Source of the DNA: an uncultured Prevotellaceae bacterium
GTDB lineage: Bacteria > Bacteroidota > Bacteroidia > Bacteroidales > Bacteroidaceae
Reading direction: 5' to 3'
DNA: 33,675 nucleotides
NCBI GenBank assembly: GCA_946404865.1
Contig: CAMJFC010000032.1
Span: forward strand, 1 to 33,675
Shown: piece after piece, positions 32,905 to 33,675 of the stretch
How positions within the stretch are numbered: position 1 is the stretch's first letter
Layout of the letters: every line of letters begins with the position of its first letter
The notes under the pieces: model-generated
The model's input: only the letters and a program-made list of their open reading frames with translations
Databases searched by the model: none
What the model was told of the DNA's origin: nothing
Program-made: the position numbers and the translations under genes

Positions 32905-33042
32905 TCCCTCTATCTCCATTTATCTCCTTCTTTCTCCTCTATCTCCTCTATCTCCCTCTATCTCCTTCTATCTCCCTCTATCTCCCTCTATCTCCCTCTA
33001 TCTCCCTCTATCTCCATTTATCTTCTTCTATCTCCCTCTATC
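32905..33042. repeat. 10-bp tandem repeat array in the sirtuin leader
   Basis: Units of TCTCCCTCTA repeat with exactly 10-bp spacing from 32951 to 33040 (nine units, variants TCTCCTTCTA, TCTCCATTTA, TCTTCTTCTA). Upstream of these, 32905-32950 continues with 9- and 10-bp variants. The array is transcribed if the promoter at 32852-32883 is right, and gives a leader made almost only of C, U and A. An A-rich stretch (33046-33062) separates it from the start codon. The sense-strand unit differs in one base from that of the array 5' of lpxL. Confidence 0.95.
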
Positions 33043-33062
33043 CCCAAAAATCAAATATAACA

Positions 33063-33675
33063 ATGAAGAAAATCGTAGTATTGACAGGTGCCGGTATGTC
33101 GGTGGAGAGCGGTCTGAGAACATTCAGAGGCTCAGATGGCATGTGGGAAGACCAACCCGTAGAGCGGATAGCCACACACGAAGGCTGGTTGCGCGACCCC
33201 GAGTTCGTCAATGAGTTTTACAATAACCTTCGGCGCAAGTACGGCGATGTGAAGCCTAACGAGGGCCACCGTTTGGTGGCGAAGTTGCAGGACAACTATG
33301 ATGTGACGGTGGTGACACAGAATGTGGACGACCTGCACGAGCGTGCGGGCAGTCAGAAGGTCATCCATCTGCATGGTGAATTGATGAAAGGCTGTTCGTC
33401 GCGTGATGTGGATGATGTGCGCTACCATCGTATTTTGACCCCCGAACATCCCGATATTGCTCCTGGCGAGAAGGCCGGCGACGGGTCGCTGTTGCGTCCC
33501 TTCATCGTGTTCTTCGGCGAGGCGGTGCCCAAGATTGAAGATGCTGTGGAGGCGGTGAGCCAGGCCGACATCCTCATCATCATTGGCACCTCGCTGGTGG
33601 TCTATCCTGCCGCCGGGTTGATGCATTATGCCCCGTCGGGTTGTCCCGTCTATCTGATAGACCCTGCCGAGGTGG
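33063..33675 (+). CDS. cobB: Sirtuin-family NAD-dependent protein deacylase (partial, C-terminal end missing)
   Basis: The first 204 residues are in the window and the gene runs off the right edge. It has the NAD-binding GAGMSVESGLRTFRG (9-23), TQNVDDLHERAG (85-96), the catalytic His104 in LHGEL, and GTSLVVYPAAG (175-185). These are the core sirtuin motifs. The normal four-Cys zinc ribbon is absent: the zinc region (105-150) has only Cys111, and this segment (MKGCSSRDVDD...GDGSLLRPFIVFFGE) replaces it. After Tyr53 the arginine typical of desuccinylase-type (class III) sirtuins at +3 is Leu56, with Arg at +4 and +5. The enzyme removes acyl groups from lysines using NAD. The gene symbol follows common usage for bacterial sirtuins and does not imply proven substrate range. 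Confidence 0.9.
   Translation, partial: MKKIVVLTGAGMSVESGLRTFRGSDGMWEDQPVERIATHEGWLRDPEFVNEFYNNLRRKYGDVKPNEGHRLVAKLQDNYDVTVVTQNVDDLHERAGSQKVIHLHGELMKGCSSRDVDDVRYHRILTPEHPDIAPGEKAGDGSLLRPFIVFFGEAVPKIEDAVEAVSQADILIIIGTSLVVYPAAGLMHYAPSGCPVYLIDPAEV

Noticed and set aside
32818..33060. Small protein encoded by the decamer array (LYLPLSPS repeats)
   Set aside because: It begins before the sirtuin promoter, has no domain, and its repeat peptide follows directly from the DNA repeat.

Overview
The window looks like chromosomal DNA of a Bacteroidota bacterium, most likely Prevotellaceae (genus-level assignment is inference). The evidence is the repeated TTTG-N19-21-TAnnTTTG promoter type, the lack of strong Shine-Dalgarno sequences, and the gene families: a C10 (streptopain-like) peptidase, a DUF4294 protein, a membrane-anchored glutaminyl-cyclase-type M28 enzyme, Mip/FkpA-like FKBPs and a sirtuin without zinc cysteines. 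I see no rRNA, tRNA, CRISPR array, intact insertion sequence or phage gene.

Layout. 1-275: the N-terminal end of a P-loop ATPase (AAA_14/DUF4143 type, minus strand) behind three 23-bp tandem repeats. 276-878: AT-rich and non-coding. 879-4770: surface-glycan genes, namely a LicD-family transferase (+) facing a minus-strand operon of glycosyltransferase, WaaP-like kinase and Gtf3-like glycosyltransferase. 5231-8863: a 1210-residue exported protein of unknown function. 8874-15382: a minus-strand run reading NAD-dependent epimerase, PAP2-family enzyme, miaB, MsbA-like exporter and lipid A acyltransferase, so mostly lipid/LPS work. 15483-17678: RNase R (+), divergent from that run. 17746-23505: DUF4294 protein, an outer-membrane barrel with a helix-hairpin-helix, a GH2 glycosidase and a small periplasmic protein (all minus). 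24314-26605: secreted C10 cysteine peptidase (+). 26613-30082: glutaminyl-cyclase-like lipoprotein, a C26-M19 fusion peptidase and its Lrp/AsnC regulator (minus). 30198-32785: three consecutive FKBP isomerases predicted to sit in the periplasm, in a membrane as a lipoprotein, and in the cytoplasm. 33063-end: a sirtuin (+, cut by the window edge).

How the parts fit. Much of the window serves the cell envelope: lipid A acylation and flipping, glycan decoration and phosphorylation, outer-membrane and secreted proteins, folding catalysts for exported proteins, and an enzyme that can cap N-terminal glutamine. Six of the seven signal-peptidase-I type exported proteins have Gln directly after the predicted cleavage site, which fits the glutaminyl cyclase encoded among them.

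The intergenic DNA is unusual. Near-perfect 10-bp tandem repeats of almost the same decamer, in the same orientation relative to the gene, lie directly 5' of two unrelated genes (lipid A acyltransferase and sirtuin). GC-rich REP-like hairpins with GGGGGAGG tails follow stop codons, 7-8-bp CCTCTTA/GAGTTTAG runs fill other gaps, and MiaB carries two in-frame hexapeptide-repeat insertions. I found no recognisable defence or secretion system. The best candidates for something undescribed are the 1210-residue protein and the decamer-repeat leaders.
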